Below, one piece after another: positions 1-6,047 of a stretch of 6,047 nucleotides of DNA. The stretch's first letter is position 1; every line of letters begins with the position of its first letter. The stretch comes from DASULK01 sp036381835 (GTDB taxonomy: Bacteria > Actinomycetota > Actinomycetes > Mycobacteriales > Micromonosporaceae), in assembly GCA_036381835.1 (NCBI GenBank), contig DASVCA010000192.1, forward strand, positions 1 through 6,047. The letters are read 5' to 3'. A program made the position numbers and the translations under genes. The notes beneath the pieces are model-generated. The model ran no database searches and was not told the origin of the DNA. It saw only the letters and a list, made by a program, of their open reading frames with translations.

Positions 1-296
1 TGCACCTCGATCAACGGCGCGCGCAGCATCGCGCACGCGTCCCGGACCGCGTACGAGTAGTGAGACCAGGCTCCGGGATTCAACACCACGGCGGCCCGCT
101 CGTCGGCGGCGGCGTGCAGCCAGGCCAGCATCTCGTGTTCGGCGTCGGTCTGCCGTACGACCACCTCCAGGCCCAACTCCCGTGCGGTGCGCTCGCAGAG
201 CGCGACCAGATCGGCGTACGACGTCGTGCCGTAGACCGACACCTCCCGGGCCCCGAGGCGGCCCAGATTGGGCCCGTTGAGCACGTACACCTTCAC
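1..296 (-). CDS. aroQ: 3-dehydroquinate dehydratase, type II (3' part outside window)
   Basis: This enzyme dehydrates 3-dehydroquinate to 3-dehydroshikimate in the cytoplasm, the third step of the shikimate pathway. The first 98 residues are visible, about two thirds of the usual ~145. They carry the type II N-terminal signature LNGPNLGRLG (residues 6-15), then R17 and Y22, which match the catalytic Arg and Tyr of the M. tuberculosis enzyme. RQTD (48-51), NPGAWSHYSYAVRDA (73-87) and APLIEV (93-98) follow. The catalytic His of the EVH motif falls exactly at the window edge. One small oddity is that the usual REP triplet reads REV. The start is GTG at 296-294, which overlaps the aroB stop (GTGA) and has a GGAGG 7 nt upstream, so translation is probably coupled to aroB. 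It is the last visible gene of the aroC-K-B-Q operon. In mycobacteria pepQ and efp lie further downstream, but that cannot be seen here. Confidence 0.95.
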   Translation of the reverse strand, partial: MKVYVLNGPNLGRLGAREVSVYGTTSYADLVALCERTARELGLEVVVRQTDAEHEMLAWLHAAADERAAVVLNPGAWSHYSYAVRDACAMLRAPLIEV

Positions 297-1396
297 CGGC
301 TGACCTCCCGGTACGCGGCCCGCAGCAACTCCTCGTCCGGGCCGGTGAGCACCGTCGGCCGGGCCAGCCCTTCGAGGACGATGAACCGCAGCGTGCGGCC
401 CCGCGCCTTCTTGTCGATCCGCATGGCGGCCGACAGCTGCGCAAAGGCCCCAGCCGGATAGCCGGTGGGCAGGCCGAGGCGCTCCAGCACCGTCCGGTGC
501 CGATCGGCCACCGCCGCGTCCAGCCGGCCGGCGAGGCGCCCGAGGGCCGCGGCGAACACCAGCCCCACCGCCACCGCGTGACCGTGCCGCCAGCGATAGT
601 CCTCGGCCCGTTCGATGGCGTGGGCCAGGGTGTGCCCGTAGTTGAGCGCCTCCCGCCGTCCGGATTCCCGCAGGTCTGCGGCGACGACATCGGCCTTCAC
701 CCGGATCGCCCGCTCGATGAGCTCACGCAGGACGACCCCGGCCGGGTCGCTCGCGCTCACCGGATCCTTCTCGATCAAGTCGAGGATGACCGGGTCGGCG
801 ATGAACCCGCACTTGACCACCTCGGCCAACCCGGCGACCAGGTCGACCGAGGGCAGGGTGTCCAGACCGGTCAGGTCGCACAGCACGCCCGCCGGCGGGT
901 GGAAGGCACCCACCAGGTTCTTGCCCGCGGTGGTGTTCACGCCGGTCTTGCCGCCCACGGCCGCGTCCACCATGCCGAGCAGGGAGGTGGCGACCGGGAC
1001 CCATCGCACCCCGCGCAGCCAGCACGCGGCGACGAACCCGGCCAGGTCGGTGAGCGCCCCGCCGCCGACACCCACCACCGCGTCGCTGCGGGTGAATCCG
1101 GCGGACCCCAGTCGGTCCCAGCAGCGCGCAGCCACCTCGATGCTCTTGCCGGACTCCGCGTCCGGGACCTCGACGGGCATCGGCTCGACGCCGGCCGAGC
1201 GCAGCACCTCGGCCGCCGCCTCGGCTCGTTCTCGCAGCACAGGCGTGTACAGCACGGCGGCGCGGTCCGCGCCCGTCACCAACGCCGGCAGTTGATCGAG
1301 CAGATCCCGCCCGACCAGCACGTCGTAGGGGCGCTCGCCACCGACCGGAATCCGGGTCACCTGGTCCATCACGCACAGCCTAGTGCCCACCACCAT
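293..1396 (-). CDS. aroB: 3-dehydroquinate synthase
   Basis: This NAD- and divalent-metal-dependent cytoplasmic enzyme cyclises DAHP to 3-dehydroquinate, the second step of the shikimate pathway. The protein has 367 residues, normal for the family. The dinucleotide-binding GGGALTDLAGF stretch is at 111-121, and MVDAAVGGKTGVN is at 142-154. The three metal ligands are present: E192 (in AGLAEVVKCG), H255 (in NYGHTLAHA) and H271 (in HGHAVAVG). RIDKK (326-330) supplies conserved basic residues. The ATG at 1396 was chosen because a GGAGG lies 9 nt upstream. The ATG at 1369 (Met10) would fit the common N-terminus of the family better but has no good ribosome binding site. The gene starts 29 nt after aroK and ends in a 4-nt overlap with aroQ. 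Aminodehydroquinate and 2-deoxy-scyllo-inosose synthases share this fold, but the aro operon context points to the primary-metabolism enzyme. Confidence 0.96.
   Translation of the reverse strand: MVVGTRLCVMDQVTRIPVGGERPYDVLVGRDLLDQLPALVTGADRAAVLYTPVLRERAEAAAEVLRSAGVEPMPVEVPDAESGKSIEVAARCWDRLGSAGFTRSDAVVGVGGGALTDLAGFVAACWLRGVRWVPVATSLLGMVDAAVGGKTGVNTTAGKNLVGAFHPPAGVLCDLTGLDTLPSVDLVAGLAEVVKCGFIADPVILDLIEKDPVSASDPAGVVLRELIERAIRVKADVVAADLRESGRREALNYGHTLAHAIERAEDYRWRHGHAVAVGLVFAAALGRLAGRLDAAVADRHRTVLERLGLPTGYPAGAFAQLSAAMRIDKKARGRTLRFIVLEGLARPTVLTGPDEELLRAAYREVSR
304..308 (-). promoter_or_regulatory. Ribosome binding site of aroQ inside aroB
   Basis: The minus strand reads GGGAGGT here, with the GGAGG core 7 nt before the GTG at 296-294. 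It lies inside the last codons of aroB. It fixes the aroQ start and supports translational coupling through the GTGA overlap. Confidence 0.7.
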
Positions 1397-1405
1397 CGCC
1401 GGCCG

Positions 1406-1410
1406 CCTCC
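1406..1410 (-). promoter_or_regulatory. Ribosome binding site deciding the aroB start
   Basis: GGAGG on the minus strand sits in the 29-nt gap between the aroK stop and aroB, 9 nt before the ATG at 1396. No comparable motif precedes the alternative ATG at 1369, so this site favours the longer aroB protein. Confidence 0.65.
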
Positions 1411-1425
1411 GTGCCCGCAGCAGCG

Positions 1426-1941
1426 CTACGGCCAGTCGCGGGTGGAGAGAGCGGCCAGGATCTCGGCGACCACCTCATCGGGGGTACGCCCGTCCGTGGA
1501 CACGGTGATCGTGGCGACCTGCTCGTACCACGGGCGTCGCTGATCGAGCAGGTATTTCAAGGTGGCCCGTGGATTCAACGCCAGCAGCGGACGCCCGCCG
1601 CCCAGTCCGATGCGTTTGATCGCGTCGGCGAACTCCACCGAGAGGTGGATCACGGTGTGCCCGGCGAGGGCGGCTCGGCTCTCCTCGGCCAGGATCGCAC
1701 CACCGCCCAGGGCGAGCACCCCGTCGAAGGAGCCCAGCAGGCGGGCCACCGCAGCGCGTTCCAAGGCGCGGAAGTGCTCCTCGCCGTCCTCGATGAAGAT
1801 GTCCGGGATCGGCTTGCCGGCCGTCGCCTCGATCTCCGCGTCGGTGTCTCGGAAGTCGACGCCCAGCGCCGCCGCCAGCGCCCTACCCACCGTGGTCTTG
1901 CCCGCGCCGGGCGGCCCGACCAGCACGCACACCGGAGCCAT
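1426..1941 (-). CDS. aroK: Shikimate kinase
   Basis: This enzyme phosphorylates shikimate at the 3-hydroxyl with ATP, the fifth pathway step, in the cytoplasm. The 171-residue protein is a single P-loop kinase domain. The Walker A motif GPPGAGKT is at 9-16. The shikimate-binding residues are D34 (in DTD), R58, the GGG at 79-81 and R136, and the LID-domain Arg is R117 (in RPLL). These positions coincide, from memory, with the numbering of the M. tuberculosis enzyme, so no insertion or deletion disturbs the core. The ATG at 1941-1939 shares its A with the aroC stop (TGATG), which implies coupled translation. The stop TAG is followed 29 nt later by aroB. Nothing suggests decay or a changed substrate. 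Confidence 0.96.
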   Translation of the reverse strand: MAPVCVLVGPPGAGKTTVGRALAAALGVDFRDTDAEIEATAGKPIPDIFIEDGEEHFRALERAAVARLLGSFDGVLALGGGAILAEESRAALAGHTVIHLSVEFADAIKRIGLGGGRPLLALNPRATLKYLLDQRRPWYEQVATITVSTDGRTPDEVVAEILAALSTRDWP

Positions 1942-3119
1942 CAGCGGATCACCAGATCCGCCAGGTAACCGTTCAGGTTGCGGCGCAGTTCGGCGACCGA
2001 GTCCCCGCCGAACTTCTCGGTGACCGCCTCGGCGAGCACCAGGGCGACCATCGACTCCGCGACGACGGCGGCGGCCGGCACCGCGCAGACATCGGACCGC
2101 TGATTGATCGCCGTGGCCGGCTCGCCGGTCGCGACATCCACCGTGGCCAGCGCCCGGTTCAAGGAGGAGATCGGTTTCATCGCGGCCCGCAGCCGCAGCG
2201 GCTCCCCGTTCGTGATGCCGCCCTCCAGCCCGCCGGCGTGGTTGTTGCACCGCCGCACCCCGTGCTCGGTCGGCACGATCTCGTCGTGTGCGGACGAGCC
2301 CCGCGAACGGGCCTGCGTCCACGCGTCACCGATCTCCACCCCCTTGATCGCCTGGATCGACATCAGCGCGGCGGCCAGTCGAGCGTCCAGCTTGCGGTCC
2401 CACTGCACGTGGCTGCCCAACCCCGGGGGCACCCCGTACGCCAGCACCTCCACCACCCCGCCGAGGGTGTCCGCGGCCCTCTTCGCCGCGTCGACCTCCT
2501 GCACCATCCGGGCGCTGGCCTCCGGATCCAGGCAGCGCAACGGGTCGGCGTCCACGCGCTGCGCGTCCTCCGGCCGTGGCCGGCGGGCCGGGTCGGCCGC
2601 TACCGATCCCAGGGCCACCACGTGCGAGACGATCTCGATGCCCGCTGCCTGCCGCAGCAGCGCCTTCGCCACGGCACCGACCGCCACCCGCGCGGCCGTC
2701 TCCCGGGCACTGGCACGCTCCAGAATCGGACGCGCATCCCGGTGGCCGTATTTCTGCATGCCGGCCAGGTCGGCGTGCCCGGGCCGGGGTCGGGTCAACG
2801 GTGCGTTGCGTGCCTGACCCGCCAGCTCGGCTGGATCCACCGGGTCGGCGGCCATCACGGTCCGCCATTTCGGCCACTCCGAGTTCCCGACCCGGATGGC
2901 CACCGGACTGCCGAGGGTGACCCCGTGCCGGACACCGCCGATGATCTCGACCTCGTCCCGTTCGAAGGCCATCCGGGCCCCGCGCCCGTAGCCGAGCCGC
3001 CGCCGAGTGAGCTCACGGGCGACCTCCCCACTGGTCACCTCGACGCCCGCGGGCACACCGTCGAGGACCGCGACCAGGGCGGGCCCGTGTGACTCACCCG
3101 CGGTCAACCAGCGCAGCAC
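1941..3119 (-). CDS. aroC: Chorismate synthase
   Basis: This FMN-dependent enzyme converts 5-enolpyruvylshikimate-3-phosphate to chorismate, the last step of the common aromatic pathway. The 392-residue length is typical of the bacterial family. Family blocks appear in order: GESHG (8-12), RRRLGYGRGARM (39-50), RPGHADLAGMQKY (112-124), ERASARETAARVAVG (134-148), GLGSHVQWDRKLD (233-245), NNHAGGLEGGITNGEP (292-307), MKPISSL (314-320) and QRSDVCAVPAA (340-350). H11 and H115 correspond to the two conserved active-site histidines. The start is GTG at 3119-3117: GGAGG lies 7 nt upstream and the protein then begins VLRWLTAGESHG, like its homologues. The same frame stays open to an ATG at 3254, but the extra 45 residues are Arg-rich and match nothing in the family. 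It is the first gene of the operon, and its stop overlaps the aroK start by 1 nt. Confidence 0.97.
   Translation of the reverse strand: MLRWLTAGESHGPALVAVLDGVPAGVEVTSGEVARELTRRRLGYGRGARMAFERDEVEIIGGVRHGVTLGSPVAIRVGNSEWPKWRTVMAADPVDPAELAGQARNAPLTRPRPGHADLAGMQKYGHRDARPILERASARETAARVAVGAVAKALLRQAAGIEIVSHVVALGSVAADPARRPRPEDAQRVDADPLRCLDPEASARMVQEVDAAKRAADTLGGVVEVLAYGVPPGLGSHVQWDRKLDARLAAALMSIQAIKGVEIGDAWTQARSRGSSAHDEIVPTEHGVRRCNNHAGGLEGGITNGEPLRLRAAMKPISSLNRALATVDVATGEPATAINQRSDVCAVPAAAVVAESMVALVLAEAVTEKFGGDSVAELRRNLNGYLADLVIR
1946..1953 (-). promoter_or_regulatory. Candidate extended Shine-Dalgarno of aroK
   Basis: The minus strand carries GGTGATCC ending 4 nt before the aroK ATG. This matches the 3' half of the full anti-Shine-Dalgarno complement (AAGGAGGTGATCC) rather than the usual GGAGG core. 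Aligned that way, the core would end about 10 nt from the start. It lies within the last aroC codons and may help re-initiation at the TGATG junction. Confidence 0.35.
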
Positions 3120-3126
3120 CGATAAT

Positions 3127-3131
3127 CCTCC
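3127..3131 (-). promoter_or_regulatory. Ribosome binding site deciding the aroC start
   Basis: GGAGG on the minus strand lies 7 nt before the GTG at 3119. It decides between this start and the longer in-frame alternative at 3254. Confidence 0.75.
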
Positions 3132-3344
3132 GTCCCGCACGCGACGCCACCTCCGCCCGGCTGCCGGGTACGCGGTCCACGCACCCGGCCGGCGTCGTCG
3201 GTCGCCTCGCATCAGTGTGTCACGATCATCGGCCTCGCCGTCGGCCGCGGGCATCCCGTCCCGTTCTTCGAAACGCCGCGGTCCGGGCGGCGACGATTTC
3301 GCCCACCGGCTACTTACGCTATCGTCGTCCGGATTCGACTGAAT

Positions 3345-3349
3345 GGAAG
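3345..3349 (+). promoter_or_regulatory. Ribosome binding site of the GH6 lipoprotein gene
   Basis: GGAAG lies 6 nt before the GTG at 3356-3358. It supports the start that places the lipoprotein signal peptide at the N-terminus. The nearby ATG at 3343 is in another frame. Confidence 0.55.
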
Positions 3350-3355
3350 ATCATC

Positions 3356-4408
3356 GTGTCGATCGCCCCATTGCGCACCTGGCCGTTCGTGCTCTTCAGC
3401 GTCGCCGTGATCACCGCACTGGCCGGCTGCACGGGGGCGACGGCTCCCCCACCGGCCCTGAGTGACGAGGATCGGGCACTTCCGACCTCGATGCCGTCGC
3501 TGCCACCGGTCTTCTACGTGGATCCGACGAGCCCGGCCAACGAGCAGGTGGCACGTTGGGAAGCGGAAGGGCGGGTCGAGGACGCCGCGCTCCTGCGACG
3601 AATCAGCGAGCGTCCTACCGCGAAATGGCCGACCGGCGATCAGAGCACCGTACGGGAACAGGTCGCCGCCTTCGTCACGAAAGCGGCGATCGCCGGCCAG
3701 ATGCCGGTACTCGTCGCGCACAACATTCCGGAGCGGGACTGCGGCCGGTCCACCACCGGCGGCGCCCGGACCGCACAGGCCTACCAGCACTGGATCCGCG
3801 AATTCGCCGCCGGCATCGCTGGACGGCCGGTCACGGTGATCGTGGAACCGAACGCGGTGGCCGATGCGGTCGCCGGCTGCGTCAAGAAGACCGACGTGCG
3901 GTACGCGCTGCTGCGAGACGCCGTCAACGTGCTCAAGAGCACCGGGTCGGCCCGCGTGTATCTGGACGCCGGCCACCCGCAGTGGATCAAAGATCTGGAC
4001 GAACTGACCCACGGACTCAAACGGGCCGGCATCGAACTGGCGGACGGGTTCTCGCTGAACGTCGCGAACTTCTTCCGGGTCGAGGACAACGTCGAGTACG
4101 GACACCGCATCTCCGACGCGCTCGGCGGCAACGTCTCCTTCGTCATCGACACCAGCCGCAACGGCAACGGGCCGTACCCGGATGAGACGGTCAGGGGTGC
4201 GCCGAGCTGGTGCAACCCGCCGGGGCGGGCGCTGGGGCCGGAACCGACCGACCGAACCGGACTGGATCGGGTCGACGCGCTGCTGTGGATCAAATATCCG
4301 GGTGAGTCGGACGGAGCCTGCCGCCCGGGCGAGCCCAAGATCGGGCACTGGTGGCCGGAGTACGCCCTCGAACTGGCACGACGCTCATCCGCGGCGGCTC
4401 AGGGCTGA
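3356..4408 (+). CDS. Glycoside hydrolase family 6 lipoprotein with altered catalytic residues
   Basis: The 350-residue protein is a predicted surface lipoprotein with a cellulase-fold (GH6) domain. Residues 1-24 form a signal peptide (R7, hydrophobic core 9-23) ending in a lipobox LAGC with the lipidated Cys at 25. A short Pro/Thr-rich linker follows, then the GH6 domain from FYVDP (53-57) to the C-terminus. There is no carbohydrate-binding module. Family blocks are NIPERDCG (123-130), YLDAGH (202-207), ADGFSLNV, FVIDTSRNGNGP, WCNPPGRALGP and LWIKYPGESDG. Four cysteines (C129/C175, C286/C322) match the two family disulfides. D128, K313, E317 and D319 are kept. The general acid, however, is N166 (EPN for EPD), and the active-site Tyr six residues before D128 is H122. 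Known family members cleave beta-1,4-glucan by inversion; this one may be weak, retargeted or only binding. The start rests on the ribosome binding site and signal peptide. Its 3' end overlaps the opposite gene by 10 nt. Confidence 0.9.
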   Translation: MSIAPLRTWPFVLFSVAVITALAGCTGATAPPPALSDEDRALPTSMPSLPPVFYVDPTSPANEQVARWEAEGRVEDAALLRRISERPTAKWPTGDQSTVREQVAAFVTKAAIAGQMPVLVAHNIPERDCGRSTTGGARTAQAYQHWIREFAAGIAGRPVTVIVEPNAVADAVAGCVKKTDVRYALLRDAVNVLKSTGSARVYLDAGHPQWIKDLDELTHGLKRAGIELADGFSLNVANFFRVEDNVEYGHRISDALGGNVSFVIDTSRNGNGPYPDETVRGAPSWCNPPGRALGPEPTDRTGLDRVDALLWIKYPGESDGACRPGEPKIGHWWPEYALELARRSSAAAQG

Positions 4409-6047
4409 CCGCCTGCCATGGCCGCCCCGGCCTGGCCGAAGCGGCGCAGCTTCTGCCACCCGAGTCGCCCACCCGTCAGCGCGGTGGCCACCGACTGGAC
4501 CAGTACGAGATACATCAGTTGCCGGTAGGCGAACTGCTGCAACGGCAACGCCCACAGCGGTCGCAGGCTCTCCCGATCGATCCGGAACGCCACCGCCGCG
4601 GTGATCGCTTGCAGGGCGAGCATCACGAGCCAGGCGATCATCGTATCGACCCGGTCGAGAAAGAACAGACCGTACAGGGCGAGCAGGTCGATCACCGGGG
4701 CGAGCAACGGCAACAGCACGCCGAACAGCGTCAGGATGGGCAGACCCACGCGACCGAAGCGACCGGACGGCCTGGAGTCGACCAGCGCTCGACGGTGCTT
4801 CCACATCGCCTGCATGGTGCCGTAACTCCACCGGTAACGCTGCTTCCACAACTGAGAGAAGGTGGTCGGTGCCTCGGTCCAGGCTCGGGCGCTGTCCTCG
4901 TACACGACCTTCCAGCCGTTGCGAAGCAACGCCATGGTGATGTCGGTGTCCTCCGCCAGCGTGTCGTCTGAGATACCACCGGCTTCGGCGAGCGCTTCTC
5001 GACGGAACGCGCCGATCGCGCCCGGGACCGTCGGCATGCACCCGAGCGCCTCGTAGAGACGGCGATCGAGGTTGAAGCCGATCACATACTCGATGTGCTG
5101 CCACTTGGTGACCAGGCCGTCGCGGTTGCCGACCTTGACGTTGCCGGCGACCGCCCCGACCCGGGGATCGGCGAAGGGCTGCACGAGGCGTCGAACCGAG
5201 TCCCGTTCGAAGATGGTGTCGCCATCGACCATGACGATCAGGTTGTGCCGGGCCAGTGCCACGCCGGTGTTCAAGGCGCTCGCCTTGCCTCCGTTCGGCT
5301 TGCGCACCACCCTCACGTTGGGCAGGCGCAGACTCTCGGCGAGGTCCGCCGTGCCGTCGGTGGAGCCGTCGTCCACCACGACCACCTCGATCCCGCCGGG
5401 ATGGTCACCGGAGGCCAGAGAACGGACCGCGGCGGCGATTCCCTCCCGTTCGTTGTACGCGGGAACGATCACCGACACCGGCTCGGTCACCGGCGGTCCC
5501 CACGACCAGTTCCCCCGACGGCGCCGCCGCACATGCCGTCCGGCGAACACGAACAGCAGCACGGTCCGCCCGAGGGTCAACACACCGACCAGGACGAACA
5601 GCCCCAGGAAGACGTTGAGCAGGCCGTCGGCGATCCGGATGGCCCAGACCAGCACGGTACCGCGCCAACGGTCCGAGGCGCTCACGGGCTCGTGCCCGGT
5701 CACCCGGTGCGTGCTGCCCAACTCGGCCAATGCCAGATTCAGCCCCTCGCTGACGGTGGTGAACCGGTATCCGCGCACTTTCATGTCGTAGATGAACCGG
5801 TCCAACGCAAGCAGGGTCTGGGACCGGTCGCCGCCCGCGTCGTGCCAAAGGCTGATCGCACCGGCGTAGCCGGGTGGGGTGGCGTTGGCCACGATCGCAT
5901 CGATGCCCGGTCTGGCCCAGTCCTTGCTGTCGGTGTCGTTGACCACCGTCAGATAGCCCAACTCGCCGGCCTCGCGCAGCAACGGCCAGTCCGAATTGTC
6001 GTACGCGTCGGGACGCGACGAGTACGGGAAGCGAAGCAGCAGCGACC
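4399..6047 (-). CDS. Bifunctional polysaccharide deacetylase / family 2 glycosyltransferase, membrane protein (5' part outside window)
   Basis: The C-terminal 548 residues are visible; the start lies beyond the right edge. First comes the end of a NodB-type deacetylase domain: the motif Arg in LLRFPYSS (visible residues 3-10), DSKDW near 5917-5931 and the HD of SLWHDAGG near 5839-5844. One or two membrane segments follow (about 5536-5658), ending in a run of five Arg that should face the cytoplasm. Next is a processive GT2 domain (about 5480 to 4780): DDGSTDGT near 5352-5373, DGD at 5218-5226, EDTD at 4942-4953 and QRYRW at 4828-4842. About three more hydrophobic segments end the protein. This D, DxD, D, QxxRW set is that of PgaC/IcaA, chitin, hyaluronan and cellulose synthases, which polymerise and export a beta-linked glycan from UDP-sugars. 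A fused deacetylase suggests an N-acetylated product such as poly-GlcNAc. The exact sugar cannot be read from the sequence. Its 3' end converges with the GH6 lipoprotein gene. Confidence 0.9.
   Translation of the reverse strand, partial: SLLLRFPYSSRPDAYDNSDWPLLREAGELGYLTVVNDTDSKDWARPGIDAIVANATPPGYAGAISLWHDAGGDRSQTLLALDRFIYDMKVRGYRFTTVSEGLNLALAELGSTHRVTGHEPVSASDRWRGTVLVWAIRIADGLLNVFLGLFVLVGVLTLGRTVLLFVFAGRHVRRRRRGNWSWGPPVTEPVSVIVPAYNEREGIAAAVRSLASGDHPGGIEVVVVDDGSTDGTADLAESLRLPNVRVVRKPNGGKASALNTGVALARHNLIVMVDGDTIFERDSVRRLVQPFADPRVGAVAGNVKVGNRDGLVTKWQHIEYVIGFNLDRRLYEALGCMPTVPGAIGAFRREALAEAGGISDDTLAEDTDITMALLRNGWKVVYEDSARAWTEAPTTFSQLWKQRYRWSYGTMQAMWKHRRALVDSRPSGRFGRVGLPILTLFGVLLPLLAPVIDLLALYGLFFLDRVDTMIAWLVMLALQAITAAVAFRIDRESLRPLWALPLQQFAYRQLMYLVLVQSVATALTGGRLGWQKLRRFGQAGAAMAGGQP

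Larger units (their letters stand above)
3120..3355. other. Divergent intergenic region between aroC and the GH6 gene
   Basis: These 236 bp hold no convincing gene. They must contain the leftward promoter of the aro operon and probably the rightward promoter of the GH6 lipoprotein gene. For the rightward gene, TACGCT at 3315-3320 fits a TAnnnT -10 element and would give a short leader of about 30 nt, but no good -35 lies at 17-18 nt. For the leftward operon, CACACT on the minus strand near 3215-3220 is an equally weak -10 candidate. A perfect 7-bp inverted repeat, CGACGAT at 3291-3297 and ATCGTCG at 3321-3327, brackets the rightward -10 candidate with a 23-nt gap. It could be an operator or chance in GC-rich DNA. 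I see no riboswitch or attenuator. Confidence 0.4.

Noticed and set aside
497..1543. A 348-codon open frame on the plus strand opposite aroB and the end of aroK
   Set aside because: Its product is rich in His, Arg, Gly and Pro with no family motif. It lies wholly opposite two well-supported genes and is the usual by-product of GC-rich codon bias.
2238..3092. A 284-codon open frame on the plus strand opposite aroC
   Set aside because: It has the same low-complexity His/Arg/Pro composition and recognisable chorismate synthase on the other strand throughout.
3120..3254. A longer aroC starting at the ATG at 3254
   Set aside because: The extra 45 residues have no match in chorismate synthases, whereas the GTG at 3119 has a GGAGG at good spacing and gives the standard N-terminus.
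3089..3355. An upstream in-frame ATG that would add 89 residues to the GH6 protein
   Set aside because: The extension starts inside aroC on the other strand, is Arg/Pro-rich, and would bury the signal peptide and lipobox. The GTG at 3356 has its own ribosome binding site.
3224..3356. An 8-bp direct repeat GATCATCG at 3224-3231 and 3349-3356
   Set aside because: It is short and has only two copies, one of which covers the spacer and first base of the GH6 start codon, so chance is the simplest explanation.
3314..4348. A 344-codon open frame on the minus strand opposite the GH6 gene
   Set aside because: The plus strand carries clear GH6 motifs and a lipoprotein signal peptide, and the minus-strand product is Arg/Gly/Val-rich without recognisable domains.
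5980..5982. TTG at 5982 as the start of the glycosyltransferase gene
   Set aside because: The frame stays open to the right edge and the upstream residues (LLRFPYSS and onward) continue the NodB deacetylase domain, so the true start lies outside the window.
1..6047. tRNA or rRNA genes, CRISPR arrays, insertion sequences or phage attachment sites
   Set aside because: By eye I saw no repeat array, transposase, terminal inverted repeats or tRNA-like cloverleaf. Almost all of the window is covered by recognisable genes.

Overview
The window looks like chromosomal DNA from a high-GC actinomycete. The coding sequence is strongly G/C-biased, GTG starts are common, ribosome binding sites are GGAGG-type, and the gene order aroC-aroK-aroB-aroQ is the one known from Mycobacterium and relatives. 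I cannot name the genus. Micromonosporaceae-type organisms would fit, but that is only an impression from the protein style.

Left half (1-3119, all on the minus strand): a tightly packed shikimate-pathway operon, read right to left as aroC (chorismate synthase), aroK (shikimate kinase), aroB (3-dehydroquinate synthase) and aroQ (type II 3-dehydroquinate dehydratase, running off the left edge). aroC and aroK share one base (TGATG), aroK and aroB are 29 nt apart, and aroB and aroQ overlap by 4 nt (GTGA). In pathway order the enzymes act AroB, AroQ, (AroE and AroA, not in the window), AroK, AroC. The visible catalytic residues are intact, so these look like functional housekeeping genes.

Middle (3120-3355): a 236-bp divergent intergenic region. 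It must supply promoters both for the aro operon and for the rightward gene. No promoter in it is convincing.

Right half (3356-6047): two convergent genes whose 3' ends overlap by 10 nt. The plus-strand gene encodes a predicted lipoprotein whose body is a glycoside hydrolase family 6 (cellulase) domain. It keeps the four family cysteines and most active-site residues. However, the general-acid Asp is Asn (EPN instead of EPD) and the conserved active-site Tyr is His. The minus-strand gene, cut by the right edge, encodes a membrane protein that joins a NodB-type polysaccharide deacetylase domain to a processive family 2 glycosyltransferase of the poly-N-acetylglucosamine/chitin/cellulose synthase type.

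A surface-anchored cellulase-fold protein beside a polysaccharide synthase recalls the known pairing of synthases with GH6 or GH8 hydrolases (for example CslA/CslZ in Streptomyces, or BcsA/BcsZ). I therefore infer an extracellular or cell-wall polysaccharide function for this half. The apparent loss of the catalytic acid in the GH6 protein is the most interesting signal in the window.
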